DNA of 64,000 nt from Sphingobacterium sp. SGR-19 (GTDB taxonomy: Bacteria; Bacteroidota; Bacteroidia; Sphingobacteriales; Sphingobacteriaceae). Positions 52,924-62,939 of the stretch are shown piece by piece. Made by a program: the position numbers and the translations under genes. The notes below the pieces were generated by a model, which was not told the origin of the DNA, did not search any database, and saw only the letters and a list, made by a program, of their open reading frames with translations. Positions within the stretch are counted from its first letter, which is position 1; the number at the start of each line of letters is the position of its first letter. The stretch is from positions 558,001 through 622,000 of the forward strand of contig NZ_JAAKGS010000001.1 of NCBI RefSeq assembly GCF_011043555.1. The letters are read 5' to 3'.

Positions 52924-55900
52924 ATGAATATTCACTTTGTTTGCAAGGAGAAAAGAAGCTATGTAATGAAGTCATCTTTTCACCTTGATAAACACATATT
53001 AAAAACCTTTATCGTGATAAAAACTATTGTATTATTGGTACTGGCATTTAGTTTTCAGGCTACGGCTAAGGTATCAGCACAAACCATAAGTCTGACGCTA
53101 AAAAATGCAACGCTTTCCAGTGCATTGGAACAAATAGGCAAACAGACCAAATACGACTTCTCTTATAATGACAGAATCTTAAAAAATGCCAGACCAGTGA
53201 ATATATCGTTGCAAAATGAAACATTGGAAACGTCATTGCAATTATTGTTTGCCGAGCAGCAGCTTACCTACGAAATACGCGATCGGATTATTATCATTAA
53301 AGAAAAGAAAACCGTTAGTCAAAAGCCCCTATCGTCCGTCGTACAATATAAACAAGAACTGATTCGAGGGCGCGTTACGGATGAAAAGGGCGAGCCGATG
53401 TCCGATGTAACGGTGCAGTTTAAAGGAACGACAACCGGAACCAAGACAGACGCTCAAGGACTGTACGACATCGAAGTTATCGGAAGCAACACAAACTTAG
53501 TCTTCAGCTATATAGGATATGCTCCCCAAGAAGTTTCCATTGCCGGGAGAAAGGAAATAAATGTGGTCTTAAAGATGCAGGACGCCAGCTTGGATGAAGT
53601 TGTCGTGGTGGGCTACGGCACCCAGAAGAGAAGCGACGTAACCGGGGCAATCGTCTCCATCAGACCGGAAGAGCTGGAAAATACGCCCTACTCCAATGTC
53701 GTACAGTCGTTACAGGGCAAGCTTCCTGGGGTGAACATCACCAACACAGGAACCAGTGCCGAAGGAGATACCCGGCTGCGGGTTCGCGCACAGAATTCAA
53801 TCAACGCCGATGCCGGACCATTGATCATATTAGACGGCATTCAGTTCGAAGGATTCCTTTCGGAAATAAGCCCGAACGATATCGAATCGATCGAAGTACT
53901 CAAGGATGCTTCTTCTGCCGCGATTTACGGAGCACGCGGAGCGAATGGCGTTATGTTGATCACCACCAAGCGAGGCGTTAAGGGCAAAACTCGTCTGGCG
54001 CTGGAATCCATGCTTAGTACCAGCAACATCATCAATCGGCCAGATATGATGGATGCCACCCAGTTTTATAATTTTAAACAACGACGCATGGGATTCGTCA
54101 GTTCGTTTGAGGAACAGCAATACCAGAACGGTGTCAATACCGATTGGCTGGACTACGCCACACAGACCGGCTTCAAGCAGGATCACAACCTATCCATTTC
54201 GGGCGGCGCAGAAAAAACAAAGTTTTTTATAGCAGGAAACGCTTCCCGAACCGATGGTGTAGCACGTAATGACGTATACAATCGTTATGCACTGCGGATC
54301 AATATGGACACCGAGATCACCCCTTGGCTAACGTTCGGTACCGCCTCTACCATCGGCTATTATGACCGTCCCGGCGAGGGAGCCAACATCAGTAACGCCA
54401 GCCGGATGAATCCGTTGACAGCACCCTATGACGAAGACGGAAAATTGAATTTCCAACCCAATCCAGACGATCTGAATATTGTAAATCCATTGGAAGGATT
54501 AAACATCCAAAAAGAAGATGTAGCCAGACGGATATTGACCAACAACTACATCCAGATCGATTTCCCATTTGTGGAGGGGCTTTCGTTCAAGACCTTAACG
54601 GGTTACAACTACCGCGCACGACTGATCGAACAGTACAGTTCGTCCTCAAACACGTTACGGGGCAGTCAGGTGGGGGGATCAGCGACGGTCAACAATCAAA
54701 ACCGAGAAGAATGGTCTATTGAAAATATTCTGAGTTATACCCGAGATTTCGGACGCCATAATGTTTTCCTAACGGGGGTGTATACCGCCCGGGCGTACGA
54801 AACGAAATTTCACGACAATACCGGTGTAGGGTTTCCGGGCGATCACATGTCCTACTATCAATTCAGATTGGCTACCACGCTAACCCCATCCGATCAATAT
54901 ATCAAGGAATCTTCCTTATCACAAATGTTTCGAGCGAATTACAGTTACGACAGCAGGTACTTGTTTACCTTCACGGTGCGGCGTGATGGCTTTTCCGCTT
55001 TTGGAGCGAACAATAAATACAGTGTGTTCCCTTCTGCGGCTGTTGGATGGAATATGGAGCGGGAACCTTTTATGGAATCCCTCACCTGGCTAGATCGTTC
55101 GAAATTGCGGCTATCATTGGGCGAAAGTGGTAACCAGGCCATCGGTGCCTATTCGTCGATGCCGACCATGGCCAATCAATATTATCTGGATAATGCAGGC
55201 GATCCGTTGATCGGGTTCTATCCCAACCAGCTAGCCGATCCTACCCTTAGTTGGGAAACCACGCGTCAGCTCAATATCGGATGGGATTTTTCTATACTTA
55301 AAAACCGACTATCCGGAACGGTCGACGCCTATTTTTCCAATACCCGAGCCTTGCTGTTGAACAAACAGATCCCCCAGATCAATGGCGTGACCACCATCCG
55401 ACAGAATATTGGTCGGACGAAGAGCAGCGGCATAGAGGTGGCGTTATCTTCTATCAATGTGCAAAGTGATAACTTCTCTTGGCGAACCAACGCTAATTTT
55501 ACGTACGCCAAAAATGAAATTGTAGATGTTGGTTTGTTTGATGACGATGGAAACCCGTTGGACAATGTAGCCAGCAGCTGGTTTATCGGCAGGCCCATTG
55601 GCGTCATCTATACCTATGGATTTGACGGGATTTGGCAAGAAACCGACGACATACTCCATTCACATATGCCCACCGCAAGACCAGGCGATGTACGGATAAA
55701 GGATCACAATAACGACGGTATCATCACGGTGGATGACCGGCATATCATCGGCCAGAACTTCCCGAAATACACCGTAGGTCTCACCAATACACTCGCCTAC
55801 AAGGATCTATCCCTAAGCTTCTTTATATATGCATCTCAAGGAGCGACCCGTTTTACCGAGCATATGAACACCTATTTCAATGGGTCAACAACTATCCGGC

Positions 55901-56214
55901 AACGGGAATGGTGGACACCGGAAAATAAAACCAACACTTACCCCGCCAATCGAGATGATTCCAATCCTTATTCACTCAATTATTTTGGAAAGACAAACGA
56001 CGCATCCTTTATTCGCTTAAGCGATATTTCGTTGGCGTATAAAATACCCCAATCGATTACCAATAAAATAAACATAGATCGTCTAGAACTTTTTACCAAC
56101 GTGAAAAATGTGCTAACGTTAACCCGATTCATAGGGCTGGATCCCGAATACGAATCGGACTTCGGCATTCCGCAAATACGAAGCTTTCTTTTCGGTGCGC
56201 GGATCGGATTTTAA
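52924..56214 (+). CDS. SusC/RagA-family TonB-dependent transporter (PUL 2, xylan)
   Basis: This 1096-residue protein starts at the ATG at 52924 or at 52966 (MKSSFHLDKH). The signal peptide ends FQATAKVSAQ. It has an STN domain (~52-110), a carboxypeptidase-regulatory-like domain (IRGRVTDEKGEPMSDVTVQF), the plug (LDEVVVVGYGTQKRSDVTGA, VLKDASSAAIYGARGANGVM) and the barrel, ending FLFGARIGF. The SusD partner follows 21 bases later, and a GH10 xylanase shares the operon, so xylo-oligosaccharides are the likely cargo. Confidence 0.95.
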   Translation: MNIHFVCKEKRSYVMKSSFHLDKHILKTFIVIKTIVLLVLAFSFQATAKVSAQTISLTLKNATLSSALEQIGKQTKYDFSYNDRILKNARPVNISLQNETLETSLQLLFAEQQLTYEIRDRIIIIKEKKTVSQKPLSSVVQYKQELIRGRVTDEKGEPMSDVTVQFKGTTTGTKTDAQGLYDIEVIGSNTNLVFSYIGYAPQEVSIAGRKEINVVLKMQDASLDEVVVVGYGTQKRSDVTGAIVSIRPEELENTPYSNVVQSLQGKLPGVNITNTGTSAEGDTRLRVRAQNSINADAGPLIILDGIQFEGFLSEISPNDIESIEVLKDASSAAIYGARGANGVMLITTKRGVKGKTRLALESMLSTSNIINRPDMMDATQFYNFKQRRMGFVSSFEEQQYQNGVNTDWLDYATQTGFKQDHNLSISGGAEKTKFFIAGNASRTDGVARNDVYNRYALRINMDTEITPWLTFGTASTIGYYDRPGEGANISNASRMNPLTAPYDEDGKLNFQPNPDDLNIVNPLEGLNIQKEDVARRILTNNYIQIDFPFVEGLSFKTLTGYNYRARLIEQYSSSSNTLRGSQVGGSATVNNQNREEWSIENILSYTRDFGRHNVFLTGVYTARAYETKFHDNTGVGFPGDHMSYYQFRLATTLTPSDQYIKESSLSQMFRANYSYDSRYLFTFTVRRDGFSAFGANNKYSVFPSAAVGWNMEREPFMESLTWLDRSKLRLSLGESGNQAIGAYSSMPTMANQYYLDNAGDPLIGFYPNQLADPTLSWETTRQLNIGWDFSILKNRLSGTVDAYFSNTRALLLNKQIPQINGVTTIRQNIGRTKSSGIEVALSSINVQSDNFSWRTNANFTYAKNEIVDVGLFDDDGNPLDNVASSWFIGRPIGVIYTYGFDGIWQETDDILHSHMPTARPGDVRIKDHNNDGIITVDDRHIIGQNFPKYTVGLTNTLAYKDLSLSFFIYASQGATRFTEHMNTYFNGSTTIRQREWWTPENKTNTYPANRDDSNPYSLNYFGKTNDASFIRLSDISLAYKIPQSITNKINIDRLELFTNVKNVLTLTRFIGLDPEYESDFGIPQIRSFLFGARIGF

Positions 56215-56235
56215 CCATTTCAATTACATCCAATC

Positions 56236-57888
56236 ATGAAAACACACGCCTACAAGCTATTCATACTCCTAACGCTGACCGTAATGACGGCCGGTTGCAG
56301 CGACAGCTTTCTCGACGAAATTGCAAAAGACGAGACTTATGCAGATAATCTCTATACCGATCTGAACGGCTTTCGCCTGGCTAAAAACGCGCTACTCCAT
56401 TTCCCAAGGCAGGAACGAATGGAACCCATTCAATCCGCCGAACTAGGTGTGATTTGGAAGATCGGCACCGACGTTGGCTGGGCCAATACAGAACTCTCGT
56501 GGACGAGAGGCCTCAACCAATATACAACGGCCGACCTAAACGGAATGATGCAATTTTTAAATGGTGACACCGAAGGAAGACCAGGTATATTCCTGATCTT
56601 ATACAGATGCATCAGCTCCGCCAATTTGCTCATTGCCCGTTCCGGCGATCCGGATGTCGATTGGCAGGGTGGCAATGCAGCGGACAATGAAATAAATAAA
56701 AATGAAATGGTCGCTCACGCTCGGCTTATCCGTGCATGGGCATATCGCCACCTCGTCATGACCTTTGGTGCAGTACCGATCAACACGACGGAAATTACCG
56801 GGGAGAACTACCGCGACGATTGGCAACGGGATCCGGTAGAAAGTATTCAGGCCCTTATTGAGGAAGATCTGCTTTTCGCAGAACAATGGTTGCCAGATAA
56901 TTCCAACGACGTCACCCGTTTATCAAAGGCGATTGCGCAGCATTACCTAGCTGAACTGTACCTTTGGCAAAACAAACCCGATCAAGCAGAAGCCAAGGCC
57001 AAGGCTGTGATTGATAATCCGAACTACCAACTCATTACCGAGCGATATGGTGTCCGTAGAAATGAACCGGGGTGCGCGTTTATGGATCAATTCTATGACG
57101 GCAACATACTCCCCAGCCAAGGCAACACCGAAGCGCTATGGGTATTTCCAAATTCAGATGTCGACAATATCCTTGGAGCGTACAGCAATACGATGCGGCG
57201 TACCTGGGTGTCGGCGTATAACAACCGGAATATAGCTTATTCGCCCGAATACGGTGGCCGGGGTATCGGGCGTGCTGCAATCACGGCCTGGGTATTCTCC
57301 CTATACGAATCATCAGACGATCGATTTAGCGAACACGCTATTCGAAAAAGCTACGTAGATCGGGATGGGAATACGGTCGTGTGCCAAATGTCTGCATCTC
57401 AAATGACCACCAATAACCATATCTGGGCCAGTACCCGAAAATGGGATTGGACGTACGATAATCCTTCTCGCTATGGAGAAAGTTATTCTTATGCAGACCA
57501 GACCTATCTGCGACTGGCAGACACTTATTTACTGCTTGCGGAAGCTTTACACATGCAAGGGAACAACAGTGAGAGTAATGGTGCCGCATTTTACATCAAT
57601 CAAGTGCGCCAACGTGCCCATGCGACACCTGTGTCGGCAGGCGAGGTTACATTGGATTATATACTCGATGAACGAGCCCGCGAACTTGTAACGGAAGAAC
57701 CGCGTAGGGAAACGCTTATGCGTACAGGGAAATTGATCGAACGGACACGGCGATACAACCCCATTGCATCCGGTGAACGGAACGGTGGAGCCGGCATTCA
57801 GCCATTCCATACACTTTTACCGTTTCCACAACGGATTATTGACGCCAATACCGGGCATCCATTGAAACAGAATCCTGGGTATAACTAA
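56236..57888 (+). CDS. SusD/RagB-family lipoprotein (PUL 2, xylan)
   Basis: This 550-residue protein has a lipobox ending MTAGC at ~residue 21, then SDSFLDEIAKDETYADNLYT. SusD hallmarks follow: LIRAWAYRHLVMTFGAVPIN, QTYLRLADTYLLLAEALHMQ and LDERARELVTEEPRRETLMR. It ends LKQNPGYN. It would bind xylan chains on the cell surface with the SusC before it. It is 14 bases from the xylanase gene. Confidence 0.95.
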   Translation: MKTHAYKLFILLTLTVMTAGCSDSFLDEIAKDETYADNLYTDLNGFRLAKNALLHFPRQERMEPIQSAELGVIWKIGTDVGWANTELSWTRGLNQYTTADLNGMMQFLNGDTEGRPGIFLILYRCISSANLLIARSGDPDVDWQGGNAADNEINKNEMVAHARLIRAWAYRHLVMTFGAVPINTTEITGENYRDDWQRDPVESIQALIEEDLLFAEQWLPDNSNDVTRLSKAIAQHYLAELYLWQNKPDQAEAKAKAVIDNPNYQLITERYGVRRNEPGCAFMDQFYDGNILPSQGNTEALWVFPNSDVDNILGAYSNTMRRTWVSAYNNRNIAYSPEYGGRGIGRAAITAWVFSLYESSDDRFSEHAIRKSYVDRDGNTVVCQMSASQMTTNNHIWASTRKWDWTYDNPSRYGESYSYADQTYLRLADTYLLLAEALHMQGNNSESNGAAFYINQVRQRAHATPVSAGEVTLDYILDERARELVTEEPRRETLMRTGKLIERTRRYNPIASGERNGGAGIQPFHTLLPFPQRIIDANTGHPLKQNPGYN

Positions 57889-57902
57889 TAGAAACCAATA
57901 CG

Positions 57903-60338
57903 ATGAAAACGATACTAAATTTAATATCCATTTTAATCGCCTTTACCACATGCAAAGGCGAAAAATTTGAATCAGACAACCGCATCCAAGGCTATCCCGA
58001 AGCAGCTATCGAAACGCTGCGTGAGGCTCCATATCCCATAGGCGCAGCCATTTCGATGGGACCGCTACGCAATAGTGAAGCATACCGCCAAACGGTCATC
58101 CAGGAAATGAGCAGCATCACAGCCGAAAATGCGATGAAGATGAATTTCATCAGCACCGGCCGTGGGGAATACTTCTGGGAGGATGCCGACTATTTGGTTG
58201 ATTTTGCCGCACAAAACAATCTCCGGGTACATGGCCACACGCTACTATGGTACCGTCATACCCCCGATTGGGTAAGCGGATTTTCGGGAACAAAGGAAGA
58301 GTGGATAGCGATTATGCGCGAATATATTCAAGCGGTGGTAGGTCGCTATCGAGGGAAAATTGCCTCCTGGGACGTCCTTAATGAAATAATCCTGGATGAT
58401 GGCACCCTACGCCCGTCAGTTTGGCTGACCAACATTGGCTTGGAGTATATCGGTTTGGCTTTCAAATTTGCGCACGAGGCTGATCCTAATGCACTCCTTT
58501 TCTATAATGATTATGGACATGAATACAGCCACAACCGTCGGTTAGCAACTAAACAATTGGCAGACAGCTTGGTGAATGCCGGCGTTCCTATCCACGGCAT
58601 CGGATTGCAAATGCACACCAACACCAACCGGTCGATCGACGATCTTCGGTATGCCATCATGGCCGCGGCTACAACCAAACTTATGGTACATGTGTCGGAG
58701 CTCGATGTTGCTGTAAACCCAGATCAAAATCCTAACGCAACGTATACAGAGGCATTAGCCGCCCGGCAACAGGAGAGTTATCGCGCCGTAGCCCAGGCTA
58801 TGTTAGATCTGCCGGAAGAGCAACAGTTCGGCATTACATTTTGGGGAGTGTCTGACGACAACTCCTTCATGAGAGATAATCCCGATTGGCCATTGGTTTT
58901 CGATAGCAACTATCAACGGAAATCGGCTTATCGGGGGATTTTACAAGGAATTTACCGAAAAGGCGATCCAATGGTACCCGTATCACTTCACCAAACATCG
59001 GCGAACTTATTTGCGAATGCCCAAGTAGAAATCGCTATTTCAGGAGGTATGTCCCCCTATGTTATAAGCAAGAATTCCAATCCCGCTACTGCTACGGCCG
59101 TTGTTAAAGGTACTAAACTTATCATAACCGGTGTAACAGAAGGGACAACGAACATTACCATCACCGGAGAAGACGGAAGCAGTGCCCAGCTACCGGTCAA
59201 TGTAAAGCGGACGCCCAGTCTAATTACATTTGAACAATTGAAAGCCAACTTGTCATCACAAGAATCTATTATCTTACCTGATGATATTAAAATCAAAGGC
59301 GTTGTCATCTCGGATACTAAAAGTAGAAATATCGATGCTAAAACTGTGGTATTGCAAGAAGACAACAACAAAGGGGGGCTTTTTATAGAAACCACGGAAG
59401 AAGCCGATTGGAATGTGGGAGATGAAGTAGAGGTGATTGTATCACAACGCACGCTAGCAAAGGTTTATGATGAGTTTACGATAAAAGATATTCCGACAGA
59501 CCATATTCAAAAGTTAGGAGATAAAACCATTATACCGAATGAAACGACTGTCGATCAGATACTCGCCTACAAAAAAGATTGGACGGGTACACTCGTGAAG
59601 TTAGGTAGCGGCAGTTTTTCGGGAGGAAGTGGTAAGTATAGCGGCATGTTGGCATATACCGACGTCAGCGGTTCCGTTAAATCCATGATCAAGATACACG
59701 CAACCTTTGCAGGAACTGATTATCCCGAACAGGTAGACAACCTTATTGGTATTATACGAAGTGAAGGCGCTAATATCAGATTGGATATCCGGAATACCGA
59801 TGATGTTATAGGAAAAGTGAAGCCACACACCTTTATCCTAGATAATTTCGAAAGCGGGGTCAAGGATATCAAATTTAGAGGTGGAAACGATGCCGCCGTT
59901 GTAGACGTGGTGGACAACCCGCTGAAATCGGGTTTAAATACGAGTAATAAAGTGCTGAAGGTCACAAAGAGCTTTGCAAGCCAGCAATTAAACGTTTACA
60001 TTAAACGGGCCAGCAATCCAACGGTAGACATATCTGGTGAGGTTTGGGGTAAGAATTTCGATCGGGTGCGCTTTATGTATTACAATCCGGTAGCTTCCGG
60101 AAGATCCGTTGCGTGGAAATATAATGGACTAGACCCTATACTTAATATTGCGCCGCAGCCGGCGTTAGGCGTTTGGTCTTACGTAGATATTGCTTTGACA
60201 TCAAACCAGATGGATGCGCTCACATCCATGAACCTACGCTTAAATGATGGATCCGGTACTAGAGAAAATGACATAGTCTACATCGATAATATCGAATTTT
60301 ACAATGCTGAGCTTATGGAAGAATGGATGGGGCAATAG
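57903..60338 (+). CDS. GH10 endo-beta-1,4-xylanase with C-terminal DUF5689-like and beta domains
   Basis: This 811-residue protein has a signal peptide with a Cys (FTTCKGE) near residue 17, so it may be lipid-anchored. Residues ~40-350 are a GH10 barrel: acid/base Glu161 in WDVLNEI, nucleophile Glu266 in VHVSELDV, and GHTLLWYRHTP. Next come a short Ig-like segment (~360-440) and a DUF5689/OB-fold-like domain (~445-640, ITFEQLKANLSSQESIILPD, IKIKGVVISDTKS). A C-terminal beta-sandwich (~650-800, FILDNFESGVKDIKF) may bind carbohydrate. It cleaves internal xylan bonds. It ends the operon before a terminator. Confidence 0.93.
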   Translation: MKTILNLISILIAFTTCKGEKFESDNRIQGYPEAAIETLREAPYPIGAAISMGPLRNSEAYRQTVIQEMSSITAENAMKMNFISTGRGEYFWEDADYLVDFAAQNNLRVHGHTLLWYRHTPDWVSGFSGTKEEWIAIMREYIQAVVGRYRGKIASWDVLNEIILDDGTLRPSVWLTNIGLEYIGLAFKFAHEADPNALLFYNDYGHEYSHNRRLATKQLADSLVNAGVPIHGIGLQMHTNTNRSIDDLRYAIMAAATTKLMVHVSELDVAVNPDQNPNATYTEALAARQQESYRAVAQAMLDLPEEQQFGITFWGVSDDNSFMRDNPDWPLVFDSNYQRKSAYRGILQGIYRKGDPMVPVSLHQTSANLFANAQVEIAISGGMSPYVISKNSNPATATAVVKGTKLIITGVTEGTTNITITGEDGSSAQLPVNVKRTPSLITFEQLKANLSSQESIILPDDIKIKGVVISDTKSRNIDAKTVVLQEDNNKGGLFIETTEEADWNVGDEVEVIVSQRTLAKVYDEFTIKDIPTDHIQKLGDKTIIPNETTVDQILAYKKDWTGTLVKLGSGSFSGGSGKYSGMLAYTDVSGSVKSMIKIHATFAGTDYPEQVDNLIGIIRSEGANIRLDIRNTDDVIGKVKPHTFILDNFESGVKDIKFRGGNDAAVVDVVDNPLKSGLNTSNKVLKVTKSFASQQLNVYIKRASNPTVDISGEVWGKNFDRVRFMYYNPVASGRSVAWKYNGLDPILNIAPQPALGVWSYVDIALTSNQMDALTSMNLRLNDGSGTRENDIVYIDNIEFYNAELMEEWMGQ

Positions 60339-60358
60339 ATAATCTCCTCCCCTAAGTC

Positions 60359-60393
60359 AAATATCCCCGACACCATTCTGTGTCGGGGATTTA
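60359..60393 (+). terminator. Terminator of the PUL 2 operon
   Basis: ATCCCCGACAC with GTGTCGGGGAT is a perfect 11-bp stem around CATTCT. A short T-rich run follows. Confidence 0.8.
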
Positions 60394-60466
60394 TTCCACT
60401 CCTATTCGACCCAGTTATCCCACCCCCCGGGATTAGCTATATTACCAAGTTTTTATCGCTACTTGA

Positions 60467-60552
60467 CCGTTACAATTTGGTGTCGTTTACGCCATATACG
60501 CGTCGTTTATGCCATATCCGTGTTTTGTTCGCTTGAACTTGGCATGAAAAGA
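60467..60552 (+). promoter_or_regulatory. Upstream control region of the AraC gene
   Basis: GTCGTTTACGCCATAT (60482-60497) and GTCGTTTATGCCATAT (60502-60517) repeat with a 20-bp period, matching the region at 50811-50893 over ~85 bases. This is probably the AraC protein's own operator (autoregulation) and the same site that controls the PUL 2 sigma gene. Confidence 0.75.
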
Positions 60553-60599
60553 TGATTTTTTGTAAGCTTGAGGGACTAACAATCGAAAAAATACCTGTT

Positions 60600-61622
60600 A
60601 TGGAAAAAAGCCTACATATTAACTTTCGATCGCACTTTGGCCAAGCGATTACCGATCAAGCGTCCGGGCAGCCAAAACCTTCGCTCAACATCCGACACGC
60701 AGACACGCAGTACTATGCCAAAGAAGAAAATTGGGCCATTGCACAAGAATTTGATGGCAAACATGGTTATCTCTTTGGTTATGATCTATGGCTCGAGCAG
60801 GCTGTCACTATTCCTGTCCGTGTCGATATCGGGGATTTGTATGTGGTCTATGTCGTCGAGGGAAACGACGACATTCTGATCCGGGATGCTGGGGCCGATC
60901 TTGTTTGCACCCTTGCTCCCAGCCGTGCCCGTTATCTTTATGTGCCTCCCGGTAATTATCAGGTTGAACTTTCTCGTGGACAACATCAAATCTTTGGGTT
61001 TTACTTCGATGGCGGCATCTTTCGCGATGGCAATGAGCGCAGCTTTCGTTTTTTACATGAGGTGATCGATGGCTATCGCAATAACGTGAAAAGCCTGATC
61101 CACAGCATCGATTTTCTCATTGGGCCGAAAACCCGGCTACATATTACCCATCTCTGTAAAAATTTAACGAAAGGCGATTTCAATAACGAGACTTTCATTT
61201 TTGATGAACTGAGCCGGCTGGTACAGCTTTCCAGACGAAAGGTCTACGAGGAATACGAACAGATCAACCCAATACAACATCTGGCCGATAATGCCATTGA
61301 GCTGGTTAAAGCCTATGTGCATACCCACGGGCAGGCCTTCAGTATCCAGCACGTCGCCGACGATCTGGGTGTGACCGCAGCACATCTATGTCGTGTATTT
61401 AAAGACGAGAAGCTTCCTTCTCCCAGAAGCTATAAAGATCGTTTTCTTCTTGCGCGTTGCACAAAAGAACTTCTACACGATCAGCAATTGGGCGATGTTG
61501 CCGAGCGTTGCCAGTTTTCCAGCGTCGCGTCATTCAGCCGGTTCTTTAAAAAGCACACGGGGCAAACGCCGGGTGCATACAAAGATGAGCTATATCGCTT
61601 ACACCATCGTGTTTCGCTATAA
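60600..61622 (+). CDS. AraC-family transcriptional regulator (PUL 2)
   Basis: The frame opens at 60552, but the ATG at 60600 (MEKSLHINFRSHFG) is the more natural start, giving ~340 residues. An N-terminal sensory domain of ~210 residues (FDGKHGYLFGYDLWLEQAVT, YVVYVVEGNDDILIRDAG) is followed by the AraC double HTH (AFSIQHVADDLGVTAAHLCR, GDVAERCQFSSVASFSRFFK). It lies downstream of PUL 2 and shares an upstream block with the sigma gene, so it likely senses a xylan-derived sugar and controls both. Its last bases overlap the stop of the VOC gene tail-to-tail. Confidence 0.9.
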   Translation: MEKSLHINFRSHFGQAITDQASGQPKPSLNIRHADTQYYAKEENWAIAQEFDGKHGYLFGYDLWLEQAVTIPVRVDIGDLYVVYVVEGNDDILIRDAGADLVCTLAPSRARYLYVPPGNYQVELSRGQHQIFGFYFDGGIFRDGNERSFRFLHEVIDGYRNNVKSLIHSIDFLIGPKTRLHITHLCKNLTKGDFNNETFIFDELSRLVQLSRRKVYEEYEQINPIQHLADNAIELVKAYVHTHGQAFSIQHVADDLGVTAAHLCRVFKDEKLPSPRSYKDRFLLARCTKELLHDQQLGDVAERCQFSSVASFSRFFKKHTGQTPGAYKDELYRLHHRVSL

Positions 61623-61967
61623 ATGCATCAGGATGTTGACCAACTTTCCAAATGGATCCCGTACATAAAACCGACGCACGCCCCAGGGCTCATCGACCGG
61701 ACCGTATGCGATTTCGCATCCATGTTCTTTCATTCGCGCATACGCTTCCTCGACATCATCCACTTCGATGGATAGGTCGGGTACGGCAGTTCCAGATCCA
61801 CCTTCGGTTGCAAAAGCTATCTGCACACGCATGGTTTCCGTATTTCCATAACTCGTTATCCAACCGTGATCCATCAAGATATCCAAACCTAACAGCTCAC
61901 CGTAAAAATGTTGTGCAGCATCAATTTGTTGCGTGTTTATATTCGCGACTATTCTTTTTACCTCCAT
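61617..61967 (-). CDS. VOC-family (glyoxalase-like) protein
   Basis: The natural start is MEVKRIVANINTQQIDAAQH at 61967, although the frame opens at 61988. The 116 residues form the beta-alpha-beta-beta-beta VOC fold (FYGELLGLDILMDHGWITSY, IEVDDVEEAYARMKEHGCEI, FYVRDPFGKLVNIL). Members are glyoxalases, dioxygenases or resistance proteins. The substrate is unknown. Its last six bases overlap the AraC gene. Confidence 0.85.
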   Translation of the reverse strand: MEVKRIVANINTQQIDAAQHFYGELLGLDILMDHGWITSYGNTETMRVQIAFATEGGSGTAVPDLSIEVDDVEEAYARMKEHGCEIAYGPVDEPWGVRRFYVRDPFGKLVNILMHL

Positions 61968-62119
61968 TGTACCCGATTGTTTTAGCATGCTCCTTCAATA
62001 GGTCTCCGCAATTTACAAATCAAAAATGGATAATTCAAGATATCAAAAACGGACAAACACCTGCACTACATTCTGTATTAGTTTTGCTTTCTAAGTATCA
62101 CGAATCGATAGAAGTAAAC

Positions 62120-62608
62120 ATGAAAACAAATGTGAGAAATATAACAGAAATTGTCATCAACATCAGCAGAATATTACTGATTGCCCTCTGGGGATATACC
62201 GCCTCGATGAAACTGGGAAACATGGAGCGAAATTTAGATTCGATGCACAAGCAGTTTTTTCCAGCCTATGTCGGCGATATCCTGGCCTATCTTATACCGA
62301 TCCTGGCTTTAATCACCGTGGTTTTTCTGTTTTATCGCACAAAAGTGGGGCTATGGCTATCTATCGGTCTACTCGCTTCATTCATCGCATTTATAATCAC
62401 CGCATTTGCTGATTTATTCCCGGGGCAGACCTGCGCATGTGCGGGGATATTTCCGACGCTGGGCTATGTTTTTCATTTAGGGTTCAACATCATCATGCTT
62501 GGTGTCGCCGTTACCGGCTTGATATTATATAACAAACAAATACGCGGGGAAGCCGAAAACCGCTACCAGAGTAGACAACATAAACTTTTTTATGAACAAC
62601 ATGATTAA
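62120..62608 (+). CDS. MauE/DoxX-like membrane protein
   Basis: The ATG at 62120 (MKTNVRNITEIVINISRILL) is the credible start; the longer frame from 61652 runs antisense to the VOC gene. The ~162 residues have four transmembrane helices, and a CACAG segment (FPGQTCACAGIFPTLGYVFH) fits the redox-active cysteine motif of MauE-type proteins. It likely moves reducing power for periplasmic thiol-redox proteins. It overlaps the DUF6520-like gene by 17 bases and lies convergent to the TlpA-like gene, a set often found together. Confidence 0.8.
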   Translation: MKTNVRNITEIVINISRILLIALWGYTASMKLGNMERNLDSMHKQFFPAYVGDILAYLIPILALITVVFLFYRTKVGLWLSIGLLASFIAFIITAFADLFPGQTCACAGIFPTLGYVFHLGFNIIMLGVAVTGLILYNKQIRGEAENRYQSRQHKLFYEQHD

Positions 62609-62885
62609 CAAAGTCATGAAAAACAATTCCACTTTTTGGGGAATAATGGCAGCAGCTGCTATTATGTTCTCCGCCGGCGCTGGTTACGCCGGTTCAAAAA
62701 ATGTTCAAACCGCTACGCATTACAACGCTGAAATGGATCCCAATATCCCTGCCAATTGGCAGCCAATCACACCAGGGAGTCCGGGCGAGAGTGAGTGTAC
62801 CCTAAGTACGCGCCCTTGTAAAGCCGTCCAAGACAGTCAGGGTAATTTTATCGTCACCGAATCAGGCGATCTTCCGTTAAACTAG
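62592..62885 (+). CDS. DUF6520-like small exported protein
   Basis: This 97-residue protein has a signal-peptide-like N-terminus (GIMAAAAIMFSAGAGYAG). The exported part has two cysteines (ESECTLSTRPCKAVQ) and ends ESGDLPLN. The layout resembles DUF6520 proteins, which in Bacteroidetes cluster with MauE and TlpA genes. The start may also be at 62601 or 62616. The function is unknown. The Cys pair could be a substrate of the neighbouring redox proteins. Confidence 0.7.
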   Translation: MNNMINKVMKNNSTFWGIMAAAAIMFSAGAGYAGSKNVQTATHYNAEMDPNIPANWQPITPGSPGESECTLSTRPCKAVQDSQGNFIVTESGDLPLN

Positions 62886-62904
62886 TAACGGCACTTAAAT
62901 TATC

Positions 62905-62938
62905 AAATCCCCATTTTTATCCAAATGGGGATTTTTTC
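62905..62938. terminator. Bidirectional terminator
   Basis: AAATCCCCATTT with AAATGGGGATTT forms a 12-bp stem flanked by A and T runs, between the DUF6520-like and TlpA-like genes. Confidence 0.8.
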
Positions 62939-62939
62939 G

